Positions 18,614-27,063 of a DNA stretch of 64,000 nucleotides are shown here, piece by piece (the stretch's first letter is position 1; every line of letters starts with the position of its first letter). Where the stretch lies: positions 150,236 to 214,235 of the forward strand of contig CALMYB010000003.1 of the NCBI GenBank assembly GCA_937873515.1. The letters are read 5' to 3'. The notes beneath the pieces are model-generated. The model did not search any database. It saw nothing but the letters and a program-made list of their open reading frames with translations, and had not been told where the DNA came from. Source of the DNA: an uncultured Acidobacteriota bacterium (GTDB lineage: Bacteria; Acidobacteriota; Blastocatellia; Pyrinomonadales; Pyrinomonadaceae). The position numbers and the translations under genes are program-made.

Positions 18614-19411
18614 ATGAAACAGCAACTAATTTCAGCATTCGTTTTGATGGCTTGCCTAATTTTTGGTGGGCAGGCCTTGTTTGCCCAGGCGGCTTCGTAC
18701 GGTGATCTCAAGCAAATGACGTTTGAAGTTCGATTGGATAAGGATCACTATGCTCGATGGGAGCCGATATGGATAACCTTCAAGCTTTCAAACTTGTCAG
18801 GTACCACGCTAAGAGGAGAAATTCCAAATTTCTTGGGCGAGTCCCAATTGAAAGTAGCTTCTGCCGGCAAGAGTCACATTTGCAGGTCATTATCCGCCGT
18901 TTCAGGTTCTGGCGGAATTAAGATTCCAAGCAATTTTGGGCCGAATTGGTCGACCGAAACAAGCAGTTTGCTCGCTCCATCTTTTGTTGATGCTTGTCTC
19001 CAAGAATCGGGTGAATATGAGCTTCAATTTTTGATCGACGATCCGTACGGCGTAACAACTCTTAAATCGAACCCGATCAAGATCGAAATTTCAGAACCGA
19101 CCGGCAACAATAAAAAGGCGGTCGAGTTTATGGAGGCTCACAAAAACTTTTTTGGACTTTCGGCATGGGCACCCAGATCGAAGGACGAAAGGTCGCTCTT
19201 AGAAGAATTCGTGCAGCGATACGGATCTACGCCTTACGGAGAAATCGCAACTCTCACTCTTGCATCGATCTACTCGGTTGAGAATGAATTTGAGAAAGCA
19301 AAAAAATTGTTGAACGGCTTGATGGACAGCGGAAATACGTTTGTCGCGTCATCCGCCAGACGTTCCCTGCATGAAGTTAACGAGAGATCACGTAACGTGC
19401 AGAAGCCGTAA
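18614..19411 (+). CDS. Exported Ig-like/TPR-like partner of the metalloprotease (copy 1)
   Basis: This 265-residue protein has a signal peptide (cleavage after LFAQA). The Ig-like beta domain (about 35-165) starts FEVRLDKDHYARWEPIWITF and closes ESGEYELQFLIDD...IKIEISEP. A helical C-terminal region (about 170-255) looks like one or two TPR units: LLEEFVQRYGSTPYGEIATL then AKKLLNGLMDSG. An AGAGGAC lies 8 nt before the ATG, and the gene follows the protease by 22 nt. A diverged paralogue lies beyond the protease scar, so protease and partner appear to move or duplicate together. It may be an inhibitor, chaperone or adaptor of the protease; that is inference from pairing. The protein family was not recognised. 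Confidence 0.75.
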   Translation: MKQQLISAFVLMACLIFGGQALFAQAASYGDLKQMTFEVRLDKDHYARWEPIWITFKLSNLSGTTLRGEIPNFLGESQLKVASAGKSHICRSLSAVSGSGGIKIPSNFGPNWSTETSSLLAPSFVDACLQESGEYELQFLIDDPYGVTTLKSNPIKIEISEPTGNNKKAVEFMEAHKNFFGLSAWAPRSKDERSLLEEFVQRYGSTPYGEIATLTLASIYSVENEFEKAKKLLNGLMDSGNTFVASSARRSLHEVNERSRNVQKP

Positions 19412-19420
19412 ACTTGTTAG

Positions 19421-19690
19421 CGTGCACTAGACACGTGGCAGTCTGGTTCGAAGCAAACTGCGATATCGGTTGCCGGCACGAGAGCTTGGGATAACGGCCC
19501 TCACGAACTTGGACATCAATTTGGCATTTACGGAGATAACTGGCTTCCGTTTCCGTCAACCCATAAACGCACCAGTAATACATATTTGCTTATGGACTAT
19601 GTCAGTCGGCCGAGCGAAACTGATTTTTATCAACTGCATCCCGAGCATATCAACCTAATACGCAAGAGGATAACAAGTCCTGGAAAATAG
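19421..19690 (+). pseudogene. C-terminal remnant of a second zinc metalloprotease
   Basis: The frame from 19421 to the TAG at 19688 encodes about 89 residues with no start codon or signal peptide. It contains HELGHQFGIYGD, then LLMDYVSRP, and ends HPEHINLIRKRITSPGK. The intact-length gene at 16289-18591 ends with the same elements: HEIGHQFGLLGD, KIMDYSNY and NPEHLNLMRRRVRSPGK. Everything upstream of the catalytic end has been deleted. It lies between the two Ig/TPR partner genes, exactly where a second protease would be expected. The open frame and shared motifs argue against chance. Confidence 0.85.
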
Positions 19691-19710
19691 AAACTAGGAG
19701 AACCCTAATT

Positions 19711-20523
19711 ATGCGAGTAATAGTTTTAATTTTTTCGATCTTCTTCTCAGTAGCTTTAGTTGCCGGACAAACCGAATCAAAATCTCAGCACGTTGATCGT
19801 TCGTTCGACGTTACGTTGGAGAAAGGCAATTACGTATTGCTCGAGCCGATCATAGCGACGTTTTCATTCTCGCTACTTCCCGGCGAATCTTTCCCCAGGC
19901 TTCTCGAGGCCACCTCGATAACGATCAAGGGACGGGATGGGGTACGGCGATTCTCGAAATTGACGAACGCGATCAACTCGTCCCCGACAGAATCGCTGCC
20001 ATCGTCAAGATCACCTTCTCTAAGGCAGATCGTCGAGATGGACAAACCGCGAGAATCGGCTGAAAAGACGGGAGTTCAGTCCGTAGCTGAGATCATTACG
20101 TGCACAGACCAATTCTTCCCGACTTCGGGCAAATATACTATACAGTTCTCGTTCCGCGGGGCTAAGTCTAAGGAAATCGAAGTTAGCATCGAGGAGCCTG
20201 GCGGTATAAATAGCGGGGCGTTCGCCGTTCTAAATAAATATGACGATCCACTAAGTTTTCGATGGGTCTTTGAGAATGCGGACGGTATAAACCTGTTGAA
20301 AAAGTTCGTGGCCGACTTTCCTAACAGCGCCTATCACGATTACGCCGCGTACGAACTTGGGTTGTTGCTGTTCTATCGGAATAATTTTGAAGACGCGCGG
20401 ATGGTTCTCACAAGCGTGCAAGCAAGCCCCAATCCAGTACTTTCAAAAAAAGCAGCGGCAATGCTGAAAAACGTCGAAAACGCAATAACGAAGGCCGACG
20501 GAACTGACAGGCCTGAGCAATAA
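19711..20523 (+). CDS. Exported Ig-like/TPR-like partner protein (copy 2)
   Basis: This 270-residue paralogue of the 18614-19411 product has a signal peptide ending VALVAGQ. An Ig-like domain opens FDVTLEKGNYVLLEPIIATF and closes SGKYTIQFSF...EVSIEEPGG, with an internal Ser/Pro/Arg-rich loop. A TPR-like end contains LLKKFVADFPNSAYHDYAAY and ELGLLLFYRNNFEDARMVL. AGGAGAA lies about 10 nt before the ATG, and the gene starts 20 nt after the protease remnant. The same protease-then-partner order as copy 1 indicates an ancient tandem duplication. The protein remains intact although its protease is gone, which suggests it has a protective or independent role. Confidence 0.75.
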   Translation: MRVIVLIFSIFFSVALVAGQTESKSQHVDRSFDVTLEKGNYVLLEPIIATFSFSLLPGESFPRLLEATSITIKGRDGVRRFSKLTNAINSSPTESLPSSRSPSLRQIVEMDKPRESAEKTGVQSVAEIITCTDQFFPTSGKYTIQFSFRGAKSKEIEVSIEEPGGINSGAFAVLNKYDDPLSFRWVFENADGINLLKKFVADFPNSAYHDYAAYELGLLLFYRNNFEDARMVLTSVQASPNPVLSKKAAAMLKNVENAITKADGTDRPEQ

Positions 20524-20586
20524 AATATCTAAGCTCGTCGCACTTTTGTTCGCAGACTCAATGGATGCAAAGTTCGGCATTCAAGC

Positions 20587-21831
20587 CTAGGTCGCCATGA
20601 CGGAGCGTCTGAGGAGATCGAGGGCGGCTTGGCTTGAGCGCCAGCGGATGAGGTAGCGGTCGCCGGGAAGGAAGAGTTTTATCGAACGCGTGCCACTCGG
20701 CCCAGAATATGCGAAAAAGACCGTCCCGACGGGCTTGTCGTCCGTGCCGCCGTCAGGGCCTGCAATTCCGGTAACGGAAACCGCGTGCGTCGCGCCCGAT
20801 ACTTTCAACGCACCTTCGGCCATCTCGCGTGCACACTCTGCGGAGACGGCACCGAATTCGTCCAAAGTTTCCTGACGAACGCCGAGCATCCTCACCTTTG
20901 CCGGATACGAGTAAGCCACAAGGCCTTCGAGAAAGTAGGCGGAAGAACCGGGAACCTCCGTGATTCGCCTCGAAACAAGCCCGCCCGTGCAGCTCTCAGC
21001 AAAGGCGACGGTCTCGCCGCGTTCCGTTAAAAGTCGGCCAACTACGGCCTCCATCGTCTCGCCTGTCGTCGTGAACATCGCAATCCCGAATGCATCGGCG
21101 AGTCTCGCGGTCAATTCGTCCGCGGTCGCCTCAGCTTGAGTGAGCGAATCGCGCCTGACGGCGATCTGCAGCTCGACCTCCGTCTTGTTAAAAAGTATCG
21201 ACGTTTGCACCTCGTCGAATGCCGTGTAGATCGGAGCCGCGATCTCATCGACGGCGGACTCGCCCATCCCGACGATCTTCATCAGACGGCGTTCGATGAA
21301 AACATCGCCGACGAGTTCCTTCAAACGCGGCAGAACAAGCTCGGTGAACATCGGCTGGTTCTCACGCGGCGGACCGGGCAGGTTGATGACGCGCTTTTCG
21401 CCGACAGCGGTCAGCATCCCGACAGCGGAGCCTCGCGGATTCTCAAGGATCTCGGCGCCTTCGATGACGAACGCTTGACGCTTGTTGATCTCGGGCATCT
21501 TGCGTCCCCAGGCCTTGAATCTCTCACGCAAATGAGCCTCGATCTCGTCGTGATAAACGAGTTCGCGTCCCAAAGCCTTCGCGGTACAGCCACGCGTGAT
21601 GTCGTCCTCGGTCGGACCGAGCCCGCCCGTCGTAATTATCACGTCCGCACGCTTTACGGCGTCGGCAATGGTCTCCTCAAGTCTTGCGGTGTCATCGCCA
21701 ACGACCGTCTTTAGCTGCACCTCGACGCCGATGTCGCCGAGCTTTTCCGTAAGCCAAAGACTGTTCGTATCGACACGGCTCGGCCCCAAAAGCTCCGAAC
21801 CGATCGCAATGATCTCAGCGGAATGCAGCAT
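20587..21831 (-). CDS. cinA: CinA-family protein (NMN amidohydrolase/competence-damage protein)
   Basis: This 414-residue cytoplasmic protein is of standard CinA length. The N-terminal MoaB/MogA-like domain (1-170) has AEIIAIGSELLGPSRVDTNS and TTGGLGPTEDDITR. The C-terminal CinA domain (about 250-414) has FAESCTGGLVSRRITEVPGS and SVTGIAGPDGG. The C-terminal domain deamidates NMN in pyridine-nucleotide recycling; the N-terminal domain in some members is an ADP-ribose pyrophosphatase. The ATG directly abuts the upstream isoaspartyl-peptidase stop (TAGATG). It is the last gene of the coaBC-udg-peptidase-cinA operon. Confidence 0.93.
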   Translation of the reverse strand: MLHSAEIIAIGSELLGPSRVDTNSLWLTEKLGDIGVEVQLKTVVGDDTARLEETIADAVKRADVIITTGGLGPTEDDITRGCTAKALGRELVYHDEIEAHLRERFKAWGRKMPEINKRQAFVIEGAEILENPRGSAVGMLTAVGEKRVINLPGPPRENQPMFTELVLPRLKELVGDVFIERRLMKIVGMGESAVDEIAAPIYTAFDEVQTSILFNKTEVELQIAVRRDSLTQAEATADELTARLADAFGIAMFTTTGETMEAVVGRLLTERGETVAFAESCTGGLVSRRITEVPGSSAYFLEGLVAYSYPAKVRMLGVRQETLDEFGAVSAECAREMAEGALKVSGATHAVSVTGIAGPDGGTDDKPVGTVFFAYSGPSGTRSIKLFLPGDRYLIRWRSSQAALDLLRRSVMAT

Positions 21832-22941
21832 CTAGTTTTTATAGATCTCGACGACCGGCTTGCCGTCCTTGTCGATGTAGGCCCGATACATTCCTTCGCT
21901 GTTGAACGAGATCGCCATATTTCCGAATTTGTCCATAGCGATGACGCCGCCGTCACCGCCCGCATTCTGGAGTTTTGTGTGGATCACGAGGTCTGTGGCG
22001 GCCTGGATCGGCATCGCGCGATACTCCATCAGCGACGAGATATCGCGTGCGACACCGAGACGAATGAAGTATTCGCCCCAGCCCGTACCTGAAACGCCGC
22101 AAGTCGCATTATTCGCATAAGTGCCCGCACCGATTATCGGCGCATCGCCGACGCGGCCGTACTTCTTGTTCGTCATACCGCCGGTCGAAGTGCCCGCCGC
22201 AATGTTGCCGTATCTATCCAAAGCGACAGCGCCGACCGTGCCGAAGCGATTTTCCGGTAACTGCGACGTGGGCATTTCAGCGTATGAAGGTTTTGCAGGT
22301 GGAGCAGGCTTCTCGCCGGCCTTCTTCTTTTCTTCCTCTTCCTTCTTCACACGCTGGAGACCATCCCAACGGCGTTGCGTGAAGAAATATTTCTCATCTA
22401 CGAGTTCGATGCCCTGCTCTTTTGCAAATTTCTCGGCTCCGTCGCCGATCATCATCACATGCGGCGACTTTTCCATAACCGCACGAGCAAGCGTGATCGG
22501 ATTCTTGACGTGATGCAGCCCCGCGACGGCGCCGGCAGAAAGGTCTTTTCCGTTCATGATCGAAGCATCAAGTTCGTTCTTGCCGTCCGTGGTAAACACG
22601 GCTCCTTTGCCTGCGTTAAAAAGCGGGTCGTCCTCCATCATTCGGATCGCGATCTCGACCGCATCGAGGCTCGATTTCCCATCTTGCAACGCCTTGTAAC
22701 CTGCCGTTACGACCTCGGTAAGCTTGTCGCGATACGCTTTTTCTTGCTCAGGCGTAAGACTGCCTTTGCGGATCACGCCCGCACCGCCATGAATAATAAA
22801 GCCGATCCGCGGATTCTGCGGCCCTTGAAGCTGTTTGATCTCGGGTTTTGCGGCTTTTTGGGCAAAGCTGGCCACCGGAAAAATAACAAAGGCCGCGACC
22901 AAAAGAACAGCAACGAGATCCTTACAACCGCGTATTTTCAT
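21832..22941 (-). CDS. Exported isoaspartyl peptidase/L-asparaginase (Ntn hydrolase)
   Basis: The 369-residue plant-type asparaginase precursor cleaves isoaspartyl dipeptides and asparagine after self-cleavage. The alpha part has GFIIHGGAGVI and FNAGKGAVFTTDG. The nucleophile Thr lies in RFGTVGAVALD, followed by TSTGGMTNKKYGRVGDAP. The ATG at 22941 overlaps the glycosylase stop (TAATG), and the signal peptide (LVAVLLVAAFVIFPVASFAQ) places it in the periplasm. A Glu/Lys/Pro-rich insert (VKKEEEEKKKAGEKPAPPAK) lies just before the cleavage site, longer than in usual members and than in the cytoplasmic paralogue at 58621. The periplasmic form probably salvages damaged or cell-wall-derived peptides. 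Confidence 0.9.
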   Translation of the reverse strand: MKIRGCKDLVAVLLVAAFVIFPVASFAQKAAKPEIKQLQGPQNPRIGFIIHGGAGVIRKGSLTPEQEKAYRDKLTEVVTAGYKALQDGKSSLDAVEIAIRMMEDDPLFNAGKGAVFTTDGKNELDASIMNGKDLSAGAVAGLHHVKNPITLARAVMEKSPHVMMIGDGAEKFAKEQGIELVDEKYFFTQRRWDGLQRVKKEEEEKKKAGEKPAPPAKPSYAEMPTSQLPENRFGTVGAVALDRYGNIAAGTSTGGMTNKKYGRVGDAPIIGAGTYANNATCGVSGTGWGEYFIRLGVARDISSLMEYRAMPIQAATDLVIHTKLQNAGGDGGVIAMDKFGNMAISFNSEGMYRAYIDKDGKPVVEIYKN

Positions 22942-23870
22942 TACATTTTCTCCTCGACAGAAACCGAATTCAGATACTCCCGAACGATCTTCATATCTTC
23001 CCAAACCGCGCGTTTCTTGTTCGGGTCGCGAAGTAAGTAAGCTGGATGAAATGTCGGCATCACCTTGACGCCGTAATAGTCGTGAAAGCGGCCGCGTAAT
23101 TTCCCGATCGGCACATTCGTTTCGAGCAGATTGTGAGCCGCGGTCGCACCGAGCACGACGATCACCTTCGGCCGAACGACCGAGATCTCGCGAAGCAGAA
23201 ATGGCTTGCACGCGGCAGTCTCGTCCGGCTCCGGAGCTCGATTCTTGGGTGGACGGCAGCGGTTAATATTTCCGATAAAAACGTCTTTGCGTGGTATTTC
23301 CAGCCCTTTCTCGATAATGTCGGTAAGCAGCTGTCCTGCACGTCCGACGAACGGTTCGCCCTGCACGTCCTCATCCGCACCCGGAGCTTCGCCGACGAAC
23401 ATCAGCGTTGCGTTCGGATTACCGGTCGAATTCACGACATGTGTTCGCCCAAGCGTACTCAACTTGCATCGCGTGCAATCCGGTCCGATATCGGCACGAA
23501 TTTCTTCGAGAGTTTCCATCGATACGGTAATTTTGGACGCTATTGCCATCGGCGGTGTTTCGACAATTTGTTCTATATTGATCGGCGTCTCCTTTTTCTC
23601 AACGTTCATCTTTCGCGGCGGCGAAAGCGAGCCGAGCGACGGCAGATCCTTTAGCCGCGACCCCGGTTTGGGCTTTTCTGGCTGAGTAATAACGCTACTC
23701 AACGGCGTCAATCGTGACGGCGAAATGTCGCGTCGCGTATCAACCACATTCAGCGCCGAAGCAAATGAATTTTTCGGCGGTTCGATCGCGTCAAGATCCG
23801 CATCAACATACTCGATGCCAAGCTCCTGAAAGAATTTCAAATACTCGCGCACTTCATCCTGAACATTCAT
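22941..23870 (-). CDS. Uracil-DNA glycosylase, iron-sulfur (family 4/5-like)
   Basis: This 309-residue repair enzyme removes uracil from DNA. The catalytic domain occupies the C-terminal 200 residues: CTRCKLS (first Fe-S cysteines), FVGEAPGADEDVQGEPFVGR (motif 1), FIGNINRCRPPKNRAPEPDE, and FHPAYLLRDPNKK (motif 2). The first 100 residues are a low-complexity N-terminal extension common in Acidobacteriota and cyanobacterial homologues. The ATG at 23870 overlaps the coaBC TGA by four bases (ATGA), so a longer frame to 23915 is unlikely to be used. Confidence 0.92.
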   Translation of the reverse strand: MNVQDEVREYLKFFQELGIEYVDADLDAIEPPKNSFASALNVVDTRRDISPSRLTPLSSVITQPEKPKPGSRLKDLPSLGSLSPPRKMNVEKKETPINIEQIVETPPMAIASKITVSMETLEEIRADIGPDCTRCKLSTLGRTHVVNSTGNPNATLMFVGEAPGADEDVQGEPFVGRAGQLLTDIIEKGLEIPRKDVFIGNINRCRPPKNRAPEPDETAACKPFLLREISVVRPKVIVVLGATAAHNLLETNVPIGKLRGRFHDYYGVKVMPTFHPAYLLRDPNKKRAVWEDMKIVREYLNSVSVEEKM

Positions 23871-25132
23871 TTCGCACGCTCCTCGCGAAGACGCTTGATC
23901 GCATCGCAAACGCAATGCGCCGCATCGCGTTTCGGCATCAACGGAAAATCTTCGGCCGAATCTACCCTTAGGATCGAGATGATATTCGTATCCGCATTGA
24001 ATCCCGCACCGGGTTTAGAAACATCGTTCGCGACGACGATATCGAGCTTCTTTTTCTCAAGTTTGTTGCGTGCGAATTCGATGACGTTGTTCGTCTCGGC
24101 GGCAAATCCGACAACGATCAGGCCTTCGTGCCGATGCGACGCAACCTCGGCGAGGATGTCGGGCGTCTTTTTGAGTTCGAGCGTCATCGTATCGCGGCCG
24201 TCTTTCTTGATCTTCGCGTCGGCCGCGTTTGCCGGAGCGTAATCCGCGACCGCTGCTGCACCGACAAAGACCGTCGCATTTTGAAGTTCGCCGGACACAG
24301 CTTTGTGCATTTCGTTTGCGGAAACCGCACGTATCACCTTAACTCCTGCAGGCGGCTCGACCGCCGTGACTCCTGCCACAACTGTCACTTCCGCACCTCT
24401 CGCGGCAGCCGCTTCGGCCATCGCAAAGCCCATCTTTCCCGAAGAATGGTTCGAGATGAACCGCACCGGATCGATCGCCTCACGCGTCCCGCCAACCGTG
24501 ATTAGGAATCTTTCACCGTTCAGATCAGTGTTCACCGCCGAGATACCGAGACGCCGACATCTTTCTGACTTCTCTCCCCGTCTCTGCGTCTCTGCGGTTA
24601 AAAGTCTCATTGCCTGAGCGATAATATTTTCCACATCCTCGAGCTTGCCGGTGCCGACGGTTTTGCACGCCAGTTCCCCTGCGACGGGATCGACGAATTT
24701 CACACCGTCGGCTTTCAAGCGGGCAATGTTGCGTTGCGTAGCAGGCTGCTCCCACATCGTCGTGTTCATCGCAGGAGCGATCAGCACCGGAGCGGTCGAA
24801 GCAAGATACGTCGAGGTCAGAAAATCGTCCGCAACGCCATTCGCGAACTTTGCAATGATGTTCGCGGTTGCCGGAACGATGAGCAAAAGATCGATATTCT
24901 GGGAAAAATTGATATGAGCGATCGGGTCGCTGTTCTCAGGATCGTAGTCGTCAACGACGACCTCGGCGTCCGACAATGCCCGAAAAGTAAGCGGCGCAAC
25001 GAATTCCGTCGCGTGCCGCGTCATCGCAACACGCACCTCGCAGCCCGCCTTCTGCAACGCACGCATCACCTCAACGGCCTTATACGCCGCGATCCCGCCC
25101 GTCACGCCCAAACCTATTCGATGATCCGCCAT
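23867..25132 (-). CDS. coaBC: Bifunctional phosphopantothenoylcysteine decarboxylase/phosphopantothenate-cysteine ligase
   Basis: This 421-residue enzyme makes 4'-phosphopantetheine for coenzyme A in two steps. The N-terminal CoaC flavoprotein domain has VTGGIAAYKAVE, the catalytic His in IAHINFSQNID, and PAMNTTMW. The C-terminal CoaB domain has ITVGGTREAIDPVRFISNHS, FVGAAAVADYAP and KLKK-like KKTPDI. Between the domains the linker contains AETQRRGEKSERCRRLGIS, encoded by a 65-bp palindromic repeat (24534-24598) inserted in frame; this stretch is foreign to the family. The gene heads a four-gene operon. Confidence 0.94.
   Translation of the reverse strand: MADHRIGLGVTGGIAAYKAVEVMRALQKAGCEVRVAMTRHATEFVAPLTFRALSDAEVVVDDYDPENSDPIAHINFSQNIDLLLIVPATANIIAKFANGVADDFLTSTYLASTAPVLIAPAMNTTMWEQPATQRNIARLKADGVKFVDPVAGELACKTVGTGKLEDVENIIAQAMRLLTAETQRRGEKSERCRRLGISAVNTDLNGERFLITVGGTREAIDPVRFISNHSSGKMGFAMAEAAAARGAEVTVVAGVTAVEPPAGVKVIRAVSANEMHKAVSGELQNATVFVGAAAVADYAPANAADAKIKKDGRDTMTLELKKTPDILAEVASHRHEGLIVVGFAAETNNVIEFARNKLEKKKLDIVVANDVSKPGAGFNADTNIISILRVDSAEDFPLMPKRDAAHCVCDAIKRLREERAK
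24534..24598. repeat. 65-bp MITE-like inverted repeat inserted in frame in coaBC
   Basis: Both ends read ACCGC inward, then purine-rich GAGA/GAGACG blocks. On the plus strand the left arm is ACCGCCGAGATACCGAGACG (24534-24553) and the right arm ends CGTCTCTGCGGT (24587-24598). The arms pair with a few mismatches. The right arm is nearly identical to the inverted ends of the GxxExxY unit at 62241-62707. It adds about 22 codons and no stop to the CoaC-CoaB linker. Confidence 0.8.
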
Positions 25133-25160
25133 ATGTGTCCGTAACGTCCGCTCGTGTCTG

Positions 25161-25231
25161 TAGCCCGCACGTTAGTAAGGGGCTCAACTCCGCCAGTGAT
25201 GAACTTGAGATCCTACTAACGTGCAGGGCTA
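25161..25231. repeat. 71-bp REP-like palindrome upstream of coaBC
   Basis: TAGCCCGCACGTTAGTA (25161-25177) pairs with TACTAACGTGCAGGGCTA (25214-25231) with one bulged base. The inner flanks also pair partly (GGGGCTCAACTCC with GAACTTGAGATCC). It lies between the start of coaBC and the end of the hypothetical gene at 25267 and would form a long hairpin in either transcript. It resembles a REP or MITE copy; no second copy was found in the window. Confidence 0.75.
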
Positions 25232-25266
25232 TCGAGAGACACCACTCGCCTTTAACAAGCTAAACT

Positions 25267-25887
25267 TCAGTCGGGACGGTAATCCTTTAGCCTAAGTTCG
25301 ACCTTGCTTCCCTTTCGCCGCCATTCTACGCCGATCCTGTACTCTCGGCCCTGGAGTGAAGACTCGAGCGGGCCAATGCGACCCACACCGGGAAGTACAG
25401 GAACTACTGAGGTCACGTTTGCCTTCGTCTCCGCCCGTGCGACCTCCTCAACATCAAATTGCGTGGCGGGTCTCTTAATCTCCTGGATTCGCGCAACTGC
25501 GCCGTCCTCAGAGTAATAGAGATCGATCCAGTCTTTGCCGTAGTCAAAATAATCCAAGTCACCGTATATTTTATAGTTGAGTCGAAACAACTTAACACCA
25601 TAGATTTCTGGTGGAATTCTACCTCGGACGCGGCCCACAATTTTGCATACCACTTTCAAAGACTTCAGCGGCTTTTTAGCTAATTCGTCGGGGGACTTAT
25701 CGCCGCCCAAAAAGCTCACAAAGACATAGAACTCAGCCCAGTCACCTTCGACATCAGCCCAAGGAGTCCATCCTTTTTTCGATGACTGGCCGACCGCCGA
25801 AGCCGCTGTCAAAAGAATGCAGCAAAAAACAAGAAATAAGCAATTAAGCCCGATTCGCTTACCAGAAGTAAAAAAAGCGGTCCCCAT
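25267..25887 (-). CDS. Exported hypothetical protein
   Basis: This 206-residue protein has a signal peptide (LNCLFLVFCCILLTAASAVG) and a beta-rich body with many aromatic residues (GDWAEFYVFVSFLGG, LNYKIYGDLDYFDYGKDWID). A basic C terminus reads WRRKGSKVELRLKDYRPD. I do not recognise the family. AGGAGGG lies immediately before an ATG at 25893 but seven bases before the ATG at 25887, so the inner ATG has better spacing and was chosen. The gene stands alone, divergent from the NUDIX gene and separated from coaBC by a palindromic repeat. Confidence 0.65.
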   Translation of the reverse strand: MGTAFFTSGKRIGLNCLFLVFCCILLTAASAVGQSSKKGWTPWADVEGDWAEFYVFVSFLGGDKSPDELAKKPLKSLKVVCKIVGRVRGRIPPEIYGVKLFRLNYKIYGDLDYFDYGKDWIDLYYSEDGAVARIQEIKRPATQFDVEEVARAETKANVTSVVPVLPGVGRIGPLESSLQGREYRIGVEWRRKGSKVELRLKDYRPD

Positions 25888-25977
25888 AATCATCCCTCCT
25901 TAACGACCATTTAAAAAGTTCCGTTTTCCGTAAGAAGCAATTTTACACCAAATCTGCCAATCGACTATCCTCACTGA

Positions 25978-26523
25978 ATGCGCCCGGAAAGAATTTGTAC
26001 TCAATCAATATACAATGGCCGTGTTTTTGACATCACGCTCGACACGATACGCGAGAATGAGCATGAATACACGCGAGAGATCGTGCGACACAAGGGCAGT
26101 GCGGTGATCGCACCGTTGTTTGATGACGGGACGATCGCCCTTGTTCGGCAGTATCGGCACGCGGCCGAGGAATATCTACTCGAACTGCCCGCGGGCACTC
26201 TGAACGAAGGCGAGGATCCGCTGATCGGTGCCCACCGCGAACTCGAAGAAGAGATCGGCGTCGTTGCCGATAGTGTCGAGAAGCTCTGCGAATTCTATGT
26301 CTCGCCCGGTTTCCTGACCGAGAAGATGTTCCTTTTTGTCGCGTCCGGCCTCACCGAGACCGCTCAGAACCTCGATGAAGACGAATTCGTCGAGATCGAG
26401 CGATATTCGCTTCCCGAGCTCACCGAAATGATCCGCACCGGCAAGATCGAAGACGCAAAAACGATCGTCGGGGTTACGCTCCTTGCTTCCGGTTGGCCTT
26501 CGGCCACCAAAAACACCCGATAG
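25978..26523 (+). CDS. NUDIX hydrolase, ADP-ribose pyrophosphatase type
   Basis: This 181-residue cytoplasmic enzyme probably hydrolyses ADP-ribose or related nucleoside-diphosphate sugars. The Nudix box G-x5-E-x7-REUxEExGU is complete (G at GTLNEGE, then HRELEEEIGV). An upstream ALVRQYRHAAEEYLLELPAG segment and a later SPGFLTEKMFLFVA are typical of the ADPRase group. No Shine-Dalgarno sequence precedes the ATG. It lies just upstream of the rplM promoter and may be cotranscribed with it by read-through. Confidence 0.9.
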   Translation: MRPERICTQSIYNGRVFDITLDTIRENEHEYTREIVRHKGSAVIAPLFDDGTIALVRQYRHAAEEYLLELPAGTLNEGEDPLIGAHRELEEEIGVVADSVEKLCEFYVSPGFLTEKMFLFVASGLTETAQNLDEDEFVEIERYSLPELTEMIRTGKIEDAKTIVGVTLLASGWPSATKNTR

Positions 26524-26536
26524 CGTCCCTTCAGAC

Positions 26537-26566
26537 TTGACGTTTGCCCGTGTATTTAGATATCCT
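26537..26566 (+). promoter_or_regulatory. Putative rplM-rpsI promoter
   Basis: TTGACG (26537-26542), an 18-nt spacer and TATCCT (26561-26566) precede rplM by about 45 nt. A small CGCATTTTTGCG hairpin lies in the short leader. Confidence 0.5.
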
Positions 26567-26609
26567 GTCAGTTCGCATTTTTGCGGATTACGCTGGTAGT
26601 GTGTGTGAT

Positions 26610-27044
26610 ATGAGTACTTATTTTCCAAGCGGAAAGGAATTGGCGGACGGACGAAAGTGGTTCGTGGTCGATGCCAAAGGTAAAACAGTAGGAAGGCTGG
26701 CAACTGAAGTTGCACGCATCCTTTCGGGCAAGAACAACCCTGCGTGGACGCCTTTTATGGATATGGGCGACCACTGCGTCGTTGTTAACGCCCGGTATGC
26801 CGTCTTTAATGGTTCGAAGAACGATCAGAAGATGTATCGCCATCACACGCTCTATCCGGGCGGGCTTCGCGAGACCTCTGTAAAGGATATGTTCGAAAAG
26901 AATCCCGAACGCGTGATCGAGCTTGCGGTCAAGGGAATGCTCCCGAAAACCAAGCTTGGCCGTGCAATGGTAAAGAAATTGAAGGTTTACGCCGATGCGG
27001 AACACCGCCACACGGCCCAGAAACCCGAGGCGATCGAAATTTAG
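26610..27044 (+). CDS. rplM: 50S ribosomal protein L13
   Basis: The 144-residue product is standard L13. Landmarks are [20 protein letters not shown], the central GDHCVVVNA and the loop [12 protein letters not shown] conserved region ends [20 protein letters not shown] and then YADAEHRH. L13 binds 23S rRNA early in 50S assembly. The ATG at 26610 (MSTYFPSG) was preferred to the frame opening at 26544, which would add 22 residues of promoter-leader sequence. No Shine-Dalgarno sequence is evident. It is followed by rpsI 19 nt later, the usual bacterial pairing. Confidence 0.97.
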   Translation: MSTYFPSGKELADGRKWFVVDAKGKTVGRLATEVARILSGKNNPAWTPFMDMGDHCVVVNARYAVFNGSKNDQKMYRHHTLYPGGLRETSVKDMFEKNPERVIELAVKGMLPKTKLGRAMVKKLKVYADAEHRHTAQKPEAIEI

Positions 27045-27063
27045 TTCAAGGTTCTAGTTTGTT

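Noticed and set aside
23867..25132. Frameshift or sequencing error in the coaBC linker
   Set aside because: The extra residues come from a discrete palindromic repeat and both flanking domains stay in frame and intact.
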